A stretch of 64,000 nt of DNA, taken from Actinacidiphila rubida (GTDB taxonomy: Bacteria; Actinomycetota; Actinomycetes; Streptomycetales; Streptomycetaceae). The stretch is taken from the NCBI RefSeq assembly GCF_900110255.1, contig NZ_FODD01000004.1:124001-188000 (forward strand), in the 5' to 3' direction. Positions 44,701-51,836 of this stretch are shown piece after piece (within the stretch, counting starts at the first letter, position 1; the number at the start of each line of letters is the position of its first letter). The translations under genes and the position numbers were made by a program. Under the pieces are notes generated by a model. The model saw only the letters and a program-made list of their open reading frames with translations. It made no database searches and was not told the DNA's origin.

Positions 44701-45114
44701 CGCGACGAGCGTCACGGAGGCGCCGCGCTGCGCCCCGTCGGGCCGCAGCACCGCGAACTGCGAGGACAGCGAGGAGGGCGTGCGCAACGCGCCGTAGGTG
44801 GTGTGCGGGACGCCCCCGAAGACGCGGCCGAGCGCGGACCGGATCGCGGTGTCCGCGGCCGCGATCCCGTCCGCCCGGTAGTGGGCCATGACCTGGACGG
44901 TGGTGCGCGGGTTGCCGGCCAGCCGCTGCTGGATGCCGCCCTCGACGGACCGGTCGGCGAGCGAGGCGATGGCGGCGAGCACCGTCGCGGACAGCAGCAC
45001 GGCCAGTGCGGCCGCGGCCAGCACCGTGCCGTGCCGGGCGCCGCCGCGGACGGTCTTGGGTGCAGCGGGTGCGCGACGGGCAACAGCGCGCGGCCGTGTG
45101 CCCGTTGCCACCAT
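41746..45114 (-). CDS. Second large FtsX-like ABC permease
   Basis: About 1122 residues from ATG 45114; a GTG at 45156 is in frame but would place the start inside an inverted-repeat structure. TM1 (LAAAALAVLLSATVLAAIASL), extracytoplasmic domain (about 60-330), FtsX module 1 (PGTLLAALATAALVLTARQLAQSRATEVALMGARGAGT), further TMs, a second large external domain (about 560-950), and FtsX module 2 with the conserved MRRREFALLRAIGVRRRQL loop. Same strand and probably same system as the 950-residue permease and two ATPases downstream. Cargo unknown; lipoprotein, peptide or envelope-stress functions are options. Confidence 0.88.
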   Translation of the reverse strand: MVATGTRPRAVARRAPAAPKTVRGGARHGTVLAAAALAVLLSATVLAAIASLADRSVEGGIQQRLAGNPRTTVQVMAHYRADGIAAADTAIRSALGRVFGGVPHTTYGALRTPSSLSSQFAVLRPDGAQRGASVTLVALPDEARHARLLSGHWPRAAASAVPGAPGASVAPLEVALNRTVAARTGLRTGDAFAINLTRDKRLQLRVSGLWTPAPGDPGVLAAMASTFDTVDSIALMSEDAFTAQPGLTADALAEWIAAPDTARLRLGQVAPLRDRTADFANSDTGISVFHGGAPPLDGVHADSELPSEIDDLTAPMAVARAGIDIPGTLLAALATAALVLTARQLAQSRATEVALMGARGAGTARLVAGTAVQWALVAVPAAAAAPFLVGPLLAGLRRVGLLDGPLPGTAATTAGCLAALLALAVHGAAVLVPTAVQAADHRAGLRLRMRGARAAAFQRAGTDLALAAVAVLGWLQLRQYRTPVASGGVSGVSVDPVLVLAPVLMTTAATLLSLRLLPLAAPLIDRAARRGSGLVLPLGGWQVGRRAARHAGPALLMTLALAVAALSTTALGILDRGTADQAAFATGADVKVVPQPDGGQAPPVEQRHARYAALPGVRAVTPVTDVQLTAGDTPVDLEGVNTAAVAATQRGDGGGPVPAIRSDLTDRPAAALLAELGARIPDHGFAVPGRPAELPLTVRLSADGVAPGQEVPVRLSLTVEDADGLTSAVSVPLPVTDGSPYPVRVPLTGGGGAGAARQYPLRITGLSLNMIGAHARRTYHLVVAAPGIAPEGGAWRDLTNDINAPAEAACPGIDPLFTGVDPPVLCTSTTHPGELFQGVLRGPDTRVRMPVWQIDLAPRHSGEVPPVPALVDGTLAAGGQFRVGDTVTLTRTDEARVTVRIIGRIGAVPGFDRARGRLLVDSRALAAHLAAQGLAQPPDAFWWLSAHGGAAAAALRADPALGAVSTAADARTALTHDPLRTGTRSVLLLSLVLAPAFAVVGFTLHTAMSARMRRREFALLRAIGVRRRQLAALLWTEQLWIALLAVLLGTLIGTALAAVIMPLVTVDDTGRPVYPRLLPDVPYLAVTLVALLTAALIVATVTVLSRTLARVDLVHTLRAGDE

Positions 45115-45139
45115 GTGCTCGCCAACCCCCGTGTGTGCA

Positions 45140-45208
45140 CGGATGAAACGACTCACCCGGCCGCCGAACGTATCGGCGACCGGGTGGCCTGTGCAACAGT
45201 TTCATCCG
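45140..45208. promoter_or_regulatory. Nested inverted repeats upstream of the large FtsX gene
   Basis: Perfect 10-bp arms CGGATGAAAC (45140-45149) and GTTTCATCCG (45199-45208) enclose 7-bp arms CACCCGG (45154-45160) and CCGGGTG (45180-45186). The structure is in the leader or promoter of the permease gene, 26 bases before ATG 45114, and could be an operator or an mRNA hairpin. Confidence 0.55.
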
Positions 45209-45301
45209 AACTGACGCGGATGTGCGTGCGTCTGCGGGCGGCTTGCGTACGGCGTCGCACACGGGGCCCGTCCGCCGGTGCGCCCGGAGCGGGCGCCGGT
45301 G

Positions 45302-46078
45302 TCAGTGCAGCTCGGTGATCTCCGGGCCGCGGCGCATCGGGTCGATGCCGTCGCCGAACTTGTTGCCCTCGCCCTCGGCGGGAGCACCGCCGTCCGGCAC
45401 CATCTGCGCATCGTTCGGCAGCTTCAGCACGATCGGGTCGCGGGGTGCCATCGGGGCCTCGCCGCGCACCACGACGGTGTCGCGGAACACCGCCTCCAGC
45501 ACGCCGGCGGCCTGCGGCTGCACGGCGCCCTGGCCCGAGATGACACCGCGCAGGAACCAGCGCGGCCCGTCGCAGCCGACGAAGCGCACCAGCTGCACCC
45601 CGTTGGTGCCGTCGGGCAGCTGGACCGGCACCTGGGCGCGCAGTTCCCACCCGAGCGGGCCCTCGACCTCGTCGACGATGCCACCCTGCTGGGTGATGCC
45701 GGAGGCGATCTCCTCCCGCACCTCGCCCCAGATGCCCTCGGACTTCGGAGCGGCGAACGCCTGCAGCTGCACGGCGCTGTCCCGCAGCACCACGGTCGCG
45801 GCGACGATGGACTCGCCCGCCACCTCGACCCGAAGCTCCATGCCGTCGACGCCGGGTACGAACAGTCCGCCCAGGTCCACCCGGCCCTCGCCGGGCTCCT
45901 TCACCTCGCCCTGGTCCCACGGCCCCTCGGGGCGCGGCGCGGGCGGAAGGTTGTACCGGGACTCCGCACCGGAGCCGTCCGGCTCCTGTGCGTCCTCGGT
46001 CGACTCGTCCGGGCCTTCGGCCTCGTCGAACTCGTCGATGGCGTCTTCGCGCTCCTTGCGACGACGGAACACGGTCAC
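45302..46078 (-). CDS. DUF3710 protein
   Basis: 258 residues from GTG 46078, overlapping the dut stop by GTGA. An acidic leader (EREDAIDEFDEAEGPDEST) precedes the DUF3710 core: GRVDLGGLFVPGVDGMELRVEV, VQLQAFAAPKSEGIWGEVREEI, LVRFVGCDGPRWFLRGVISG and MAPRDPIVLKLP. Cytoplasmic, function unknown, nearly always next to dut in actinobacteria (Rv2696c position). Coupling implies a link to nucleotide or DNA metabolism but no activity is known. Confidence 0.92.
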   Translation of the reverse strand: MTVFRRRKEREDAIDEFDEAEGPDESTEDAQEPDGSGAESRYNLPPAPRPEGPWDQGEVKEPGEGRVDLGGLFVPGVDGMELRVEVAGESIVAATVVLRDSAVQLQAFAAPKSEGIWGEVREEIASGITQQGGIVDEVEGPLGWELRAQVPVQLPDGTNGVQLVRFVGCDGPRWFLRGVISGQGAVQPQAAGVLEAVFRDTVVVRGEAPMAPRDPIVLKLPNDAQMVPDGGAPAEGEGNKFGDGIDPMRRGPEITELH

Positions 46079-46614
46079 TGTCCTTCCCGGTCGGTGCCGA
46101 CCGCTGCGTATCCGTTGCTGGACGTGCCCGCCGACGGCGTCTCCACCGCGGCGTGACCCCCCGTGGAGCCGAAGCCCCCCGCGGCCCTGGCAGAACCCGG
46201 CAGCTCCGCGACCTCGTGGAAGCGGACCCGCTCGACCTGCTGGACGACCAGTTGGGCGATCCGGTCGCCCCGCTCGAACCTGACGCTCTCACGCGGGTCG
46301 AGATTGACCACGATCACCTTGATCTCTCCACGGTACCCGGCATCCACCGTGCCCGGGGCATTCACCATGGCCACTCCGCAGCGCGCTGCCAGCCCGGAGC
46401 GCGCGTGCACGAACGCGGCGTACCCGTCGGGCAGGGCCAGCGCGATACCGGTGGGCAGCACGGTCCGCTCGCCCGGGGCGAGTTCCGCGGCCTCGGTCGT
46501 CACCAGATCCACGCCGGCGTCCCCCGGGTGCGCGTACGCGGGCACGGGCACCTCGGGATCGAGCCGCCGCAGCAGCACGTCCACCGCCGCGCGCGCGCCG
46601 CTCACCGTGCCCAT
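46075..46614 (-). CDS. dut: dUTP diphosphatase
   Basis: 179 residues from ATG 46614. All five trimeric dUTPase motifs are present: PGDAGVDL, ARSGLAARCG, GTVDAGYRGEI, RGDRIAQLVV, and the C-terminal P-loop-like GGFGSTGG. It hydrolyses dUTP to dUMP, protecting DNA from uracil and feeding dTMP synthesis. About 30 extra residues follow motif V. The start codon lies in the first copy of an 89-bp tandem duplication, so the ribosome sees a second identical ATG context 89 bases upstream. An internal GTG (VSGARAAVD) is an alternative start. Confidence 0.95.
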   Translation of the reverse strand: MGTVSGARAAVDVLLRRLDPEVPVPAYAHPGDAGVDLVTTEAAELAPGERTVLPTGIALALPDGYAAFVHARSGLAARCGVAMVNAPGTVDAGYRGEIKVIVVNLDPRESVRFERGDRIAQLVVQQVERVRFHEVAELPGSARAAGGFGSTGGHAAVETPSAGTSSNGYAAVGTDREGQ

Positions 46615-46783
46615 CCGTTCGCTTCTCCGCCCGCTCGGCGACCCATCGCCCTCGACCCCGACGCCCGCCCGGCGGCCTCGCGCGCGCCGCTCACCGTGCC
46701 CATCCGTTCGCTTCTCCGCCCGCTCGGCGACCCATCGCCCTCGACCCCGACGCCCGCCCGGCGGCCTCGCGCGCGCCGCTCAC
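46590..46783. repeat. 89-bp tandem duplication over the dut start
   Basis: 46590-46678 is repeated exactly at 46679-46767, followed by a 16-base third partial copy (46768-46783) that includes the thioesterase stop codon. The unit holds the dut ATG and first codons (MGTVSGARA). The upstream copy yields a 33-codon decoy frame from ATG 46703, which terminates at a TGA overlapping the real start region because 89 is not a multiple of three. Confidence 0.9.
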
Positions 46784-47385
46784 GGGTTCACCTCGAACGC
46801 TCGCGCGACCTTCACCTGGTCCGGGTCGGACATCGCGGCGTGGACCTCTTCGGAGCGGCCGTGGGTCGTGAAGTGGTCGAGCTTGACCTCGACGAACAAC
46901 GCGTCGGCGCGCACCGCGACGGGCCCGTCGGGGCCGCCGACGCGGCCCTCGGCCGTGCTGTAGATCTTGCGCCCGGCGACCGCGGTGCAGCGCGCCGTCA
47001 GGTGCAGGGTGGAGCCGACCGGTACCGGCTGCACGAAGTCGGACTCCAGCCGGCGGGTCACCGCGATGACCCGCAGCAGCCAGTTCAGCGAGCCGAGCGT
47101 CTCGTCGAGCGCGGTGGCCAGCACCCCGCCGTGCGCCAGGCCGGGCGCGCCCTGGTGGGCGGGCTGCACGGTGAACTCCGCGGTGACGCTGACGCCCTCG
47201 CCGGCCCGCGCGGCCAGGTGCAGGCCGTGCGGCTGGTCCTCACCGCAGGCGAAGCACTGGTCGTAGTGTGAGCCCAGCAGCTCTCCCGGCGCGGGCGCGT
47301 CGGGATGCCGCACGGGCGGTTTCGCGTCGGCCGGCGGGGTCAGGCTGGGCCGACCCCTGCCGGAGGGTGTCGTGGCTGCACTCAC
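46780..47385 (-). CDS. PaaI-family hotdog thioesterase
   Basis: 201 residues from GTG 47385. An N-terminal Cys-containing segment (SHYDQCFACGEDQPHGLHL) precedes the hotdog fold: GAPGLAHGGVLATALDETLGSLNW (HGG motif and catalytic-helix Asp/Glu), RRLESDFVQPVPVGSTLHLTARC, VRADALFVEV. The FACG(E/P)xNPxGL-type front is typical of actinobacterial PaaI/YbaW-type acyl-CoA thioesterases. It lies upstream of dut on the same strand; the gap is filled by the tandem duplication. Confidence 0.88.
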   Translation of the reverse strand: MSAATTPSGRGRPSLTPPADAKPPVRHPDAPAPGELLGSHYDQCFACGEDQPHGLHLAARAGEGVSVTAEFTVQPAHQGAPGLAHGGVLATALDETLGSLNWLLRVIAVTRRLESDFVQPVPVGSTLHLTARCTAVAGRKIYSTAEGRVGGPDGPVAVRADALFVEVKLDHFTTHGRSEEVHAAMSDPDQVKVARAFEVNP

Positions 47386-47529
47386 GCCGGAGACCCTACC
47401 CTCCTGCGGGATCCATTCCCTTCCCGCGTCCGTTGCTCTTCGGGGTCGCACCGTCCACGGACGGTTCCGCACTCAGTGGCGCGCGGGACCCGCACCCCCA
47501 CTCGCCCCTTCCCGTACACCGGAGTCCGG

Positions 47530-48414
47530 ATGAATCCCAGGAGCGTCGTCGTCACCGGAGCCGGCCGAGGCATCGGCCGGGCCATCACGCTGGAGCTGGC
47601 GCACGCCGGCTTCGACGTGATCGGCACGGTCCGCAGCGAGGACCGCGGTGAGGCGCTGCGCGCCGAGGTGGCCGGCACGGGGGCCGCCGTCCGCACGGTG
47701 CTGCTGGACGTCGCCGACCCCACGTCCTGCGTGCAGGCGTTCACCCGGATCGCCGGGATGACGGGCGGCGGCCCGTGGGCGGTGGTCAACAACGCCGGGT
47801 TCGCGCAGCCCGGCGCGGTGGAGGACGTCGACGACGAGCAGGTGCGGCAGCAGCTGGAGACCAACCTGGTGGCCCCGGCCAGGATCGCCCGGCTGGTGCT
47901 GCCGGCGATGCGGGACCGGCGGGCCGGCCGGATCGTCAACGTCTCCTCGATCGCCGGCCGCGTCTCCCTGCCGATGCTCGGCTGGTACTGCGCGAGCAAG
48001 CGCGGCCTCGAGTCGGTGACCGACGCGCTGCGCATGGAGACCGAGCCGTTCGGCGTGAAGGTCAGCCTCGTGGAGCCGGGCTCGTACGGCACCGGCATCT
48101 GGGAGGCGGGCGCGGACCTGCTGCCCGACGAGCACGCCTCGGCGTACGGGGACCAGTACGCGGCGGCCGGCGAGGTGCTGCGCGGGGTGCGCAACCTGCC
48201 GGGCCCGCGCCCGGTCGCGCAGGCAGTCCACAAGGCGCTGACCGCCCGGCGCCCGCAGCCCCGGTACCTGGTGGGCGGCGGCGCACGCTCGACGGCCGTC
48301 CTGGACGCGGTCGCGCCCACCGCGGCCTCGGACCGGGTCAAGCAGCTGGCGACGGGTCTGCGCACCGCGCCGCCGCGGGTCACCCGTGCACTGGCGCGCC
48401 TCCGGGGCAGGTGA
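47530..48414 (+). CDS. SDR-family oxidoreductase
   Basis: 294 residues from ATG 47530. Classical SDR motifs: VVVTGAGRGIGRAI (cofactor), LLDVADP, NNAG, the catalytic Ser in RIVNVSSIAG and YCASK (Tyr-x-x-x-Lys), and EPGSYGTGIWEAG. The C-terminal part is extended (about 50 residues after the Rossmann core). Cytoplasmic NAD(P)-dependent reductase; substrate unknown. Alone on its strand, 27 bp before the DUF3093 gene, so possibly co-transcribed. Confidence 0.92.
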   Translation: MNPRSVVVTGAGRGIGRAITLELAHAGFDVIGTVRSEDRGEALRAEVAGTGAAVRTVLLDVADPTSCVQAFTRIAGMTGGGPWAVVNNAGFAQPGAVEDVDDEQVRQQLETNLVAPARIARLVLPAMRDRRAGRIVNVSSIAGRVSLPMLGWYCASKRGLESVTDALRMETEPFGVKVSLVEPGSYGTGIWEAGADLLPDEHASAYGDQYAAAGEVLRGVRNLPGPRPVAQAVHKALTARRPQPRYLVGGGARSTAVLDAVAPTAASDRVKQLATGLRTAPPRVTRALARLRGR

Positions 48415-48441
48415 CACAGGCGGGCATGGCAGTCTGGTGCC

Positions 48442-48945
48442 ATGTCTGGTGCGATCTCTGATGCGAGCTCGGGCGCGGTGGCGCCGCTCGCCGGCGACTA
48501 CGACGAACGCCTCACCGTCCCACGTTCCTGGTGGCTGATGGCCGTGGGCGTGGGCGTGGCGATGGCGATAATCGTCTTCCCCATCGGTCCGCTGGCGATG
48601 CTCGTCGGCCTGGTCGGCGGCGCCGCCCTGGCCATGGCGGGGGTCAGCTCCTACGGCTCGGCGCGGATCAGGGTGGTGGCCGGCTCGCTGGTGGCGGGCA
48701 AGGCCCGCATCCCCGTCGAGGCGCTGGGCGAGGCGAGCGTCCTGGACGCGGCGGAGGCGGTCGCCTGGCGGTCGCACAAGGCCGATCCGCGGGCGTTCAT
48801 GCTCATGCGCTCGTACGTGCCGACGGCGCTGAAGGTCGAGGTGACGGATCCGGCGGACCCGACGCCGTACGTCTACCTGTCGACGCGCTCGCCGCAGCGG
48901 CTGGCCGACGCGCTGGCGGCGGTCAGGTCTTCTCGGGCCCGGTAG
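48442..48945 (+). CDS. DUF3093 membrane protein
   Basis: 167 residues. DUF3093 core: YDERLTVPRSWWLMAVGVGVAMAI (TM1), FPIGPLAMLVGLVGGAALAMAG (TM2), then a soluble part (SARIRVVAGSLVAGKARIPVEALG, RAFMLMRSYVPTALKVEVTDPADPTPYVYLSTRSPQRLADAL). Two membrane helices with a cytoplasmic C-terminal beta domain, like a PH-type membrane protein. Function unknown; conserved near dut (Rv2698 position). Its last 23 bases overlap the convergent downstream gene. Confidence 0.92.
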   Translation: MSGAISDASSGAVAPLAGDYDERLTVPRSWWLMAVGVGVAMAIIVFPIGPLAMLVGLVGGAALAMAGVSSYGSARIRVVAGSLVAGKARIPVEALGEASVLDAAEAVAWRSHKADPRAFMLMRSYVPTALKVEVTDPADPTPYVYLSTRSPQRLADALAAVRSSRAR

Positions 48946-49747
48946 TCCCGAACCCCGGGGTCCCGGGTCCTGCGGTCCCGGGCTCCGTGGTCCCGGGCCC
49001 CGCGTCGGGGTCCCCGGCGGGCGGCGGCGCGGGCTCGGGCGGCCAGGGCTGCTGGTGCTCGCGCAGGTCGTGGCGGACCTTCTCGGCGAGCCTGCGGGTC
49101 TCCCGGCGGTTCATGGTGGCGCCGACGGCCGCACCGATCATGAACGGCGTCAGCGACGGCGTGTGGCGCACGGTGCGCCGCAGCAGGCGCTGGCGCATCT
49201 GCCGTTTGAGGCTCGTGCCCACCGCCACGTTGACCGTGGACAGCCGGAGCACGTTGATGCCGCGCTGCTCGGTCCACGACCACAGGTAGGCGGTGGCGCG
49301 CGCCCGGGCGTTGCCGGGGCAGCGCAGCCCGTAGACCTCGTGCAGCTCGGCGATGAGCTTGTACTCCACGGCCGCCACGCCGAGGGTCTCACTGGCCAGC
49401 TCGACCGCCATGGTGGGCGGGGTGGGCAGCATCGCGACGGTGCCCATTCCGGCACCGACGGTCATCGTGCCCTTCACCGCGGCGGCGATCAGCCGGTCCG
49501 CGATGTCCTCGGGTCCCAGGCCGGGGAACTGGCGGCGAAGGGTCGCCAGGTCCCGCACCGGGATCCGCGGCGCGGTCTCGATGAGCCGTTCCGAGACCGA
49601 CCCGAAGCCGGTCCTGGCCATCCGGCCGCCCCTGCGGGCCCCGCTGCTGACTCCCCGGCCGATTCCGCGAGCGGTCGTGGCCGCGAGCGAGGCCCTGCGG
49701 CCTCGCTCGTCGCCCTCGCGGCTTTCCGGCGAACCGGTCACGGGCAC
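48923..49747 (-). CDS. Conserved hypothetical protein with Gly/Pro/Thr tail
   Basis: 274 residues from GTG 49747; GTG 49741 is possible. Not assigned to a family with confidence. The middle (about 85-145: DRLIAAAVKGTMTVGAGMGTVAMLPTPP, then VELASETLGVAAVEYKLIAELHEVYGL) is hydrophobic and helical, perhaps membrane-associated; it is followed by basic helices (LKRQMRQRLLRRT, FMIGAAVGATMNRRETRRLAEKV). The tail repeats GTTEPGTAGPGTPGFGTTGP, reflecting GGTCCCGGG-rich DNA. The stop region overlaps the DUF3093 gene by 23 bp tail-to-tail. Confidence 0.75.
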   Translation of the reverse strand: MPVTGSPESREGDERGRRASLAATTARGIGRGVSSGARRGGRMARTGFGSVSERLIETAPRIPVRDLATLRRQFPGLGPEDIADRLIAAAVKGTMTVGAGMGTVAMLPTPPTMAVELASETLGVAAVEYKLIAELHEVYGLRCPGNARARATAYLWSWTEQRGINVLRLSTVNVAVGTSLKRQMRQRLLRRTVRHTPSLTPFMIGAAVGATMNRRETRRLAEKVRHDLREHQQPWPPEPAPPPAGDPDAGPGTTEPGTAGPGTPGFGTTGPEKT

Positions 49748-49754
49748 CCGGGGG

Positions 49755-50054
49755 TCAGGCCGCGCAGTCGCGGCAGATCGGGTTCCCGTCCTTCTCCGCG
49801 GCCAGCTGGCTGCGGTGGTGGACGAGGAAGCAGCTCATGCAGGTGAACTCGTCCGCCTGGCGGGGCAGCACGCGGACCGACAACTCCTCGTTGGAGAGGT
49901 CGGCGCCGGGCAGCTCCAGGGACTCTGCCTGGTCGAACTCGTCGACGTCCACCGCGGAGGTGGTCTTCTCGTTTCGCCGGGCCTTCAGTTCCTCGATGCT
50001 GTCCTCGTTGACGTCATCGTCGGTCTTGCGTGGGGTGTCGTAATCCGTAGCCAT
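49755..50054 (-). CDS. DUF4193 zinc-ribbon-like protein
   Basis: 99 residues from ATG 50054 (GGGGGAGAG upstream). An acidic N terminus (DTPRKTDDDVNEDSIEELKARR) is followed by SRVLPRQADEFTCMSCFLVHHRSQLA and ICRDCA: two CxxC pairs likely bind one zinc. DUF4193 is an actinobacterial small protein family (Rv2699c position) with no known activity; the layout (acidic linker plus zinc ribbon) suggests binding to nucleic acid or RNA polymerase, but that is speculation. Confidence 0.92.
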   Translation of the reverse strand: MATDYDTPRKTDDDVNEDSIEELKARRNEKTTSAVDVDEFDQAESLELPGADLSNEELSVRVLPRQADEFTCMSCFLVHHRSQLAAEKDGNPICRDCAA

Positions 50055-50559
50055 ATTCGCTCTCCCCCTGTGGGTGTCTGCGGTGTCTCCAGCGCACGTA
50101 ACGCGCGAGAGGCCGGACTTGTGCCCGCCTCGAGGCGGAGATTTTGCCTCACATCAAGCCCTGTTACTCAATCGACACCCGATACGCCCCTCGAATAGGT
50201 GAGCGCATCGGTGGCCGATCATGATCCGCGGCGGTCCGAAAGTCATACGCCGCGGATGCCTTCACGTGTACTTCCCGTGATCATGACCTGGGGAAACATG
50301 GATTTTCCGGTCGATTCCCCTGGCCTGGCGATCACCGAGCGTACACGCTGCCGAAGGTTGGTGTGCAATCGATCACAGCCGATCTCCAGCATGAGCGAAC
50401 CCGGAAATTACTCGCAAAGCGAACAGACTCCGGGCCCGGCCACCCTCCAGGACGCAGGACAGGGGTGACAGGTTTCACAGGTCTGGACACACCTGTCCCC
50501 CGGCGGGTCCGCCGGGGGACGTGGCGGGCTCCGGGCCGGACGCCCGGGAAGTGGGCCGG
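50055..50559. other. 505-bp noncoding region with several palindromes
   Basis: GC is visibly lower than the flanks. It contains the octamer GATCATGA twice (50217-50224 and 50279-50286), an 8-bp inverted repeat CCGCGGCG (50226-50233) / CGCCGCGG (50248-50255) between them, and the cutS terminator. A short frame at 50199-50468 lacks a ribosome site and protein-like composition. It must hold the DUF4193 promoter; a small RNA is possible. Confidence 0.5.
50495..50520. terminator. Terminator of the cutRS operon
   Basis: A perfect 12-bp stem GTCCCCCGGCGG (50495-50506) and CCGCCGGGGGAC (50509-50520) with a two-base centre, 40 bases downstream (minus strand) of the cutS stop. Confidence 0.8.
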
Positions 50560-51831
50560 TCAGACGGGAATCGCGACCCGCATGACCAGACCACCGCCCT
50601 CGCGCGGCTCGGCCGAGATGACGCCGCCGTGCGCCCGGGCCACCGAGCGCGCGATGGACAGGCCGAGCCCGACGCCCTTGTCGCTGCCGGTGCGCTCGGT
50701 ACGCAGCCGCCGGAACGGCTCGAAGAGGTTGTCCACCTCGTAGGCGGGGACGACCGGGCCGCTGTTCACCACCACGAGGATCCCCTGGCCGCCCTCCACG
50801 GACGTGGCGACCTCCACCCAGCCGTCCTGGGCCACGTTGTAGCGCACGGCGTTCTGGACCAGGTTCAGGGCGATCCGCTCCAGCAGCACGCCGTTGCCCG
50901 GCACGACCGCCGGCTGGAGCTGCTCCCGCAGCTCCACGTGGCGGCTGTCGGCCTCCGCGCGGGTCTGCTCCAGGGCCTGGGAGGCCACCTCGGCCAGATC
51001 CACCGGCTTGCGGTCGACGATCTCGTTCTCGCTGCGGGCGAGCAGCAGCAGGCCCTCCACGAGCTGCTCGCTGCGCTCGTTGGTGGACAGCAGCGTCTTC
51101 CCGAGCTGCCGCAGGTCCGGCGACGCCTCCGGGTCGGACAGCTGCACCTCCAGCAGGGTCCGGTTGATCGCCAGCGGGGTGCGCAGCTCGTGCGAGGCGT
51201 TGGCGACGAACCGGCGCTGGGCGTCGAAGGAGCGCTCCAGCCGGTCCAGCATCTCGTCGAAGGTGTCGGCGAGCTCCTTCAGCTCGTCGTCCGGGCCGTC
51301 CAGCTCGATCCGCCGCTTGAGGTCGGAACCGGCCACGCTGCGGGCGGTCCTGGTGATCCTGCCGAGGGGCGCGAGCACCCGGCCGGCCATCACGTAGCCG
51401 AAGGCGAAGGCGACGACGGCGAGCCCTATCAAGGCGATCAGCGACCGCTTGAGCAGGGTGTTGAGCGCCACGTCGCGCTGGTGCTGCATGCAGGTGGCGA
51501 TGGCCGAGGGGATGTTGCCGTTGTTGTTGTTGTCGACACATCCGCCCTTCGGGTACGTGATCGTCTCCACCTGGAAGGGCAGGCTGGAGCCCTCGTGAAT
51601 GGCCTGGGCGGCCAGCAGGTAGATGATCCACAGCAGGATGACGCCGGCGATCAGGAACATGCCGCCGTACAGCACGGTGAGCCGTATGCGGATGGTCGGC
51701 CGCAGCCAGGGCGGCGGCTGGTGCTCGGGCAGCGACGGCTCCCGGGGCGGACGCGGCGGTGAGAGCGGCTTCGCCGGCAGGACGGTCCGGATGCCGGACG
51801 GCGAGGAAGGGCCGGGGTACTGGGTGGCCAT
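50560..51831 (-). CDS. cutS: Sensor histidine kinase, CutS-like
   Basis: 423 residues. A Pro-rich cytoplasmic leader (1-45), TM1 (RIRLTVLYGGMFLIAGVILLWIIYLL), a short extracytoplasmic loop of about 55 residues with exactly two Cys (KGGCVDNNNNGN, IATCMQH), TM2 (LIALIGLAVVAFAFGYVMAG), HAMP, then the kinase: ANASHELRTPLAINRTLLEV, LNLVQNAVRYNV, GVGLGLSIARSVARAHGG. The paired sensor-loop Cys and genomic place match the CutRS system, first described in S. lividans as a suppressor of copper/melanin phenotypes and more recently linked to extracytoplasmic disulfide status. Gene name by context, not by alignment. Confidence 0.82.
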   Translation of the reverse strand: MATQYPGPSSPSGIRTVLPAKPLSPPRPPREPSLPEHQPPPWLRPTIRIRLTVLYGGMFLIAGVILLWIIYLLAAQAIHEGSSLPFQVETITYPKGGCVDNNNNGNIPSAIATCMQHQRDVALNTLLKRSLIALIGLAVVAFAFGYVMAGRVLAPLGRITRTARSVAGSDLKRRIELDGPDDELKELADTFDEMLDRLERSFDAQRRFVANASHELRTPLAINRTLLEVQLSDPEASPDLRQLGKTLLSTNERSEQLVEGLLLLARSENEIVDRKPVDLAEVASQALEQTRAEADSRHVELREQLQPAVVPGNGVLLERIALNLVQNAVRYNVAQDGWVEVATSVEGGQGILVVVNSGPVVPAYEVDNLFEPFRRLRTERTGSDKGVGLGLSIARSVARAHGGVISAEPREGGGLVMRVAIPV

Positions 51832-51836
51832 GGCGA

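Noticed and set aside
41020-45318. A 1432-codon open frame on the plus strand across the FtsX permease genes
   Set aside because: It mirrors the codon phase of the real minus-strand genes in very GC-rich DNA, spans two genes and their gap, is Arg/Gly/Ala-rich without domains, and lacks a ribosome site.
46614-46703. A separate small gene in the upstream copy of the duplication
   Set aside because: Its 33-codon frame is a by-product of the duplicated dut start and has no independent features.
50199-50468. An 89-codon frame in the gap between cutS and DUF4193
   Set aside because: No ribosome site, non-typical codon use, no similarity; it overlaps inverted repeats.
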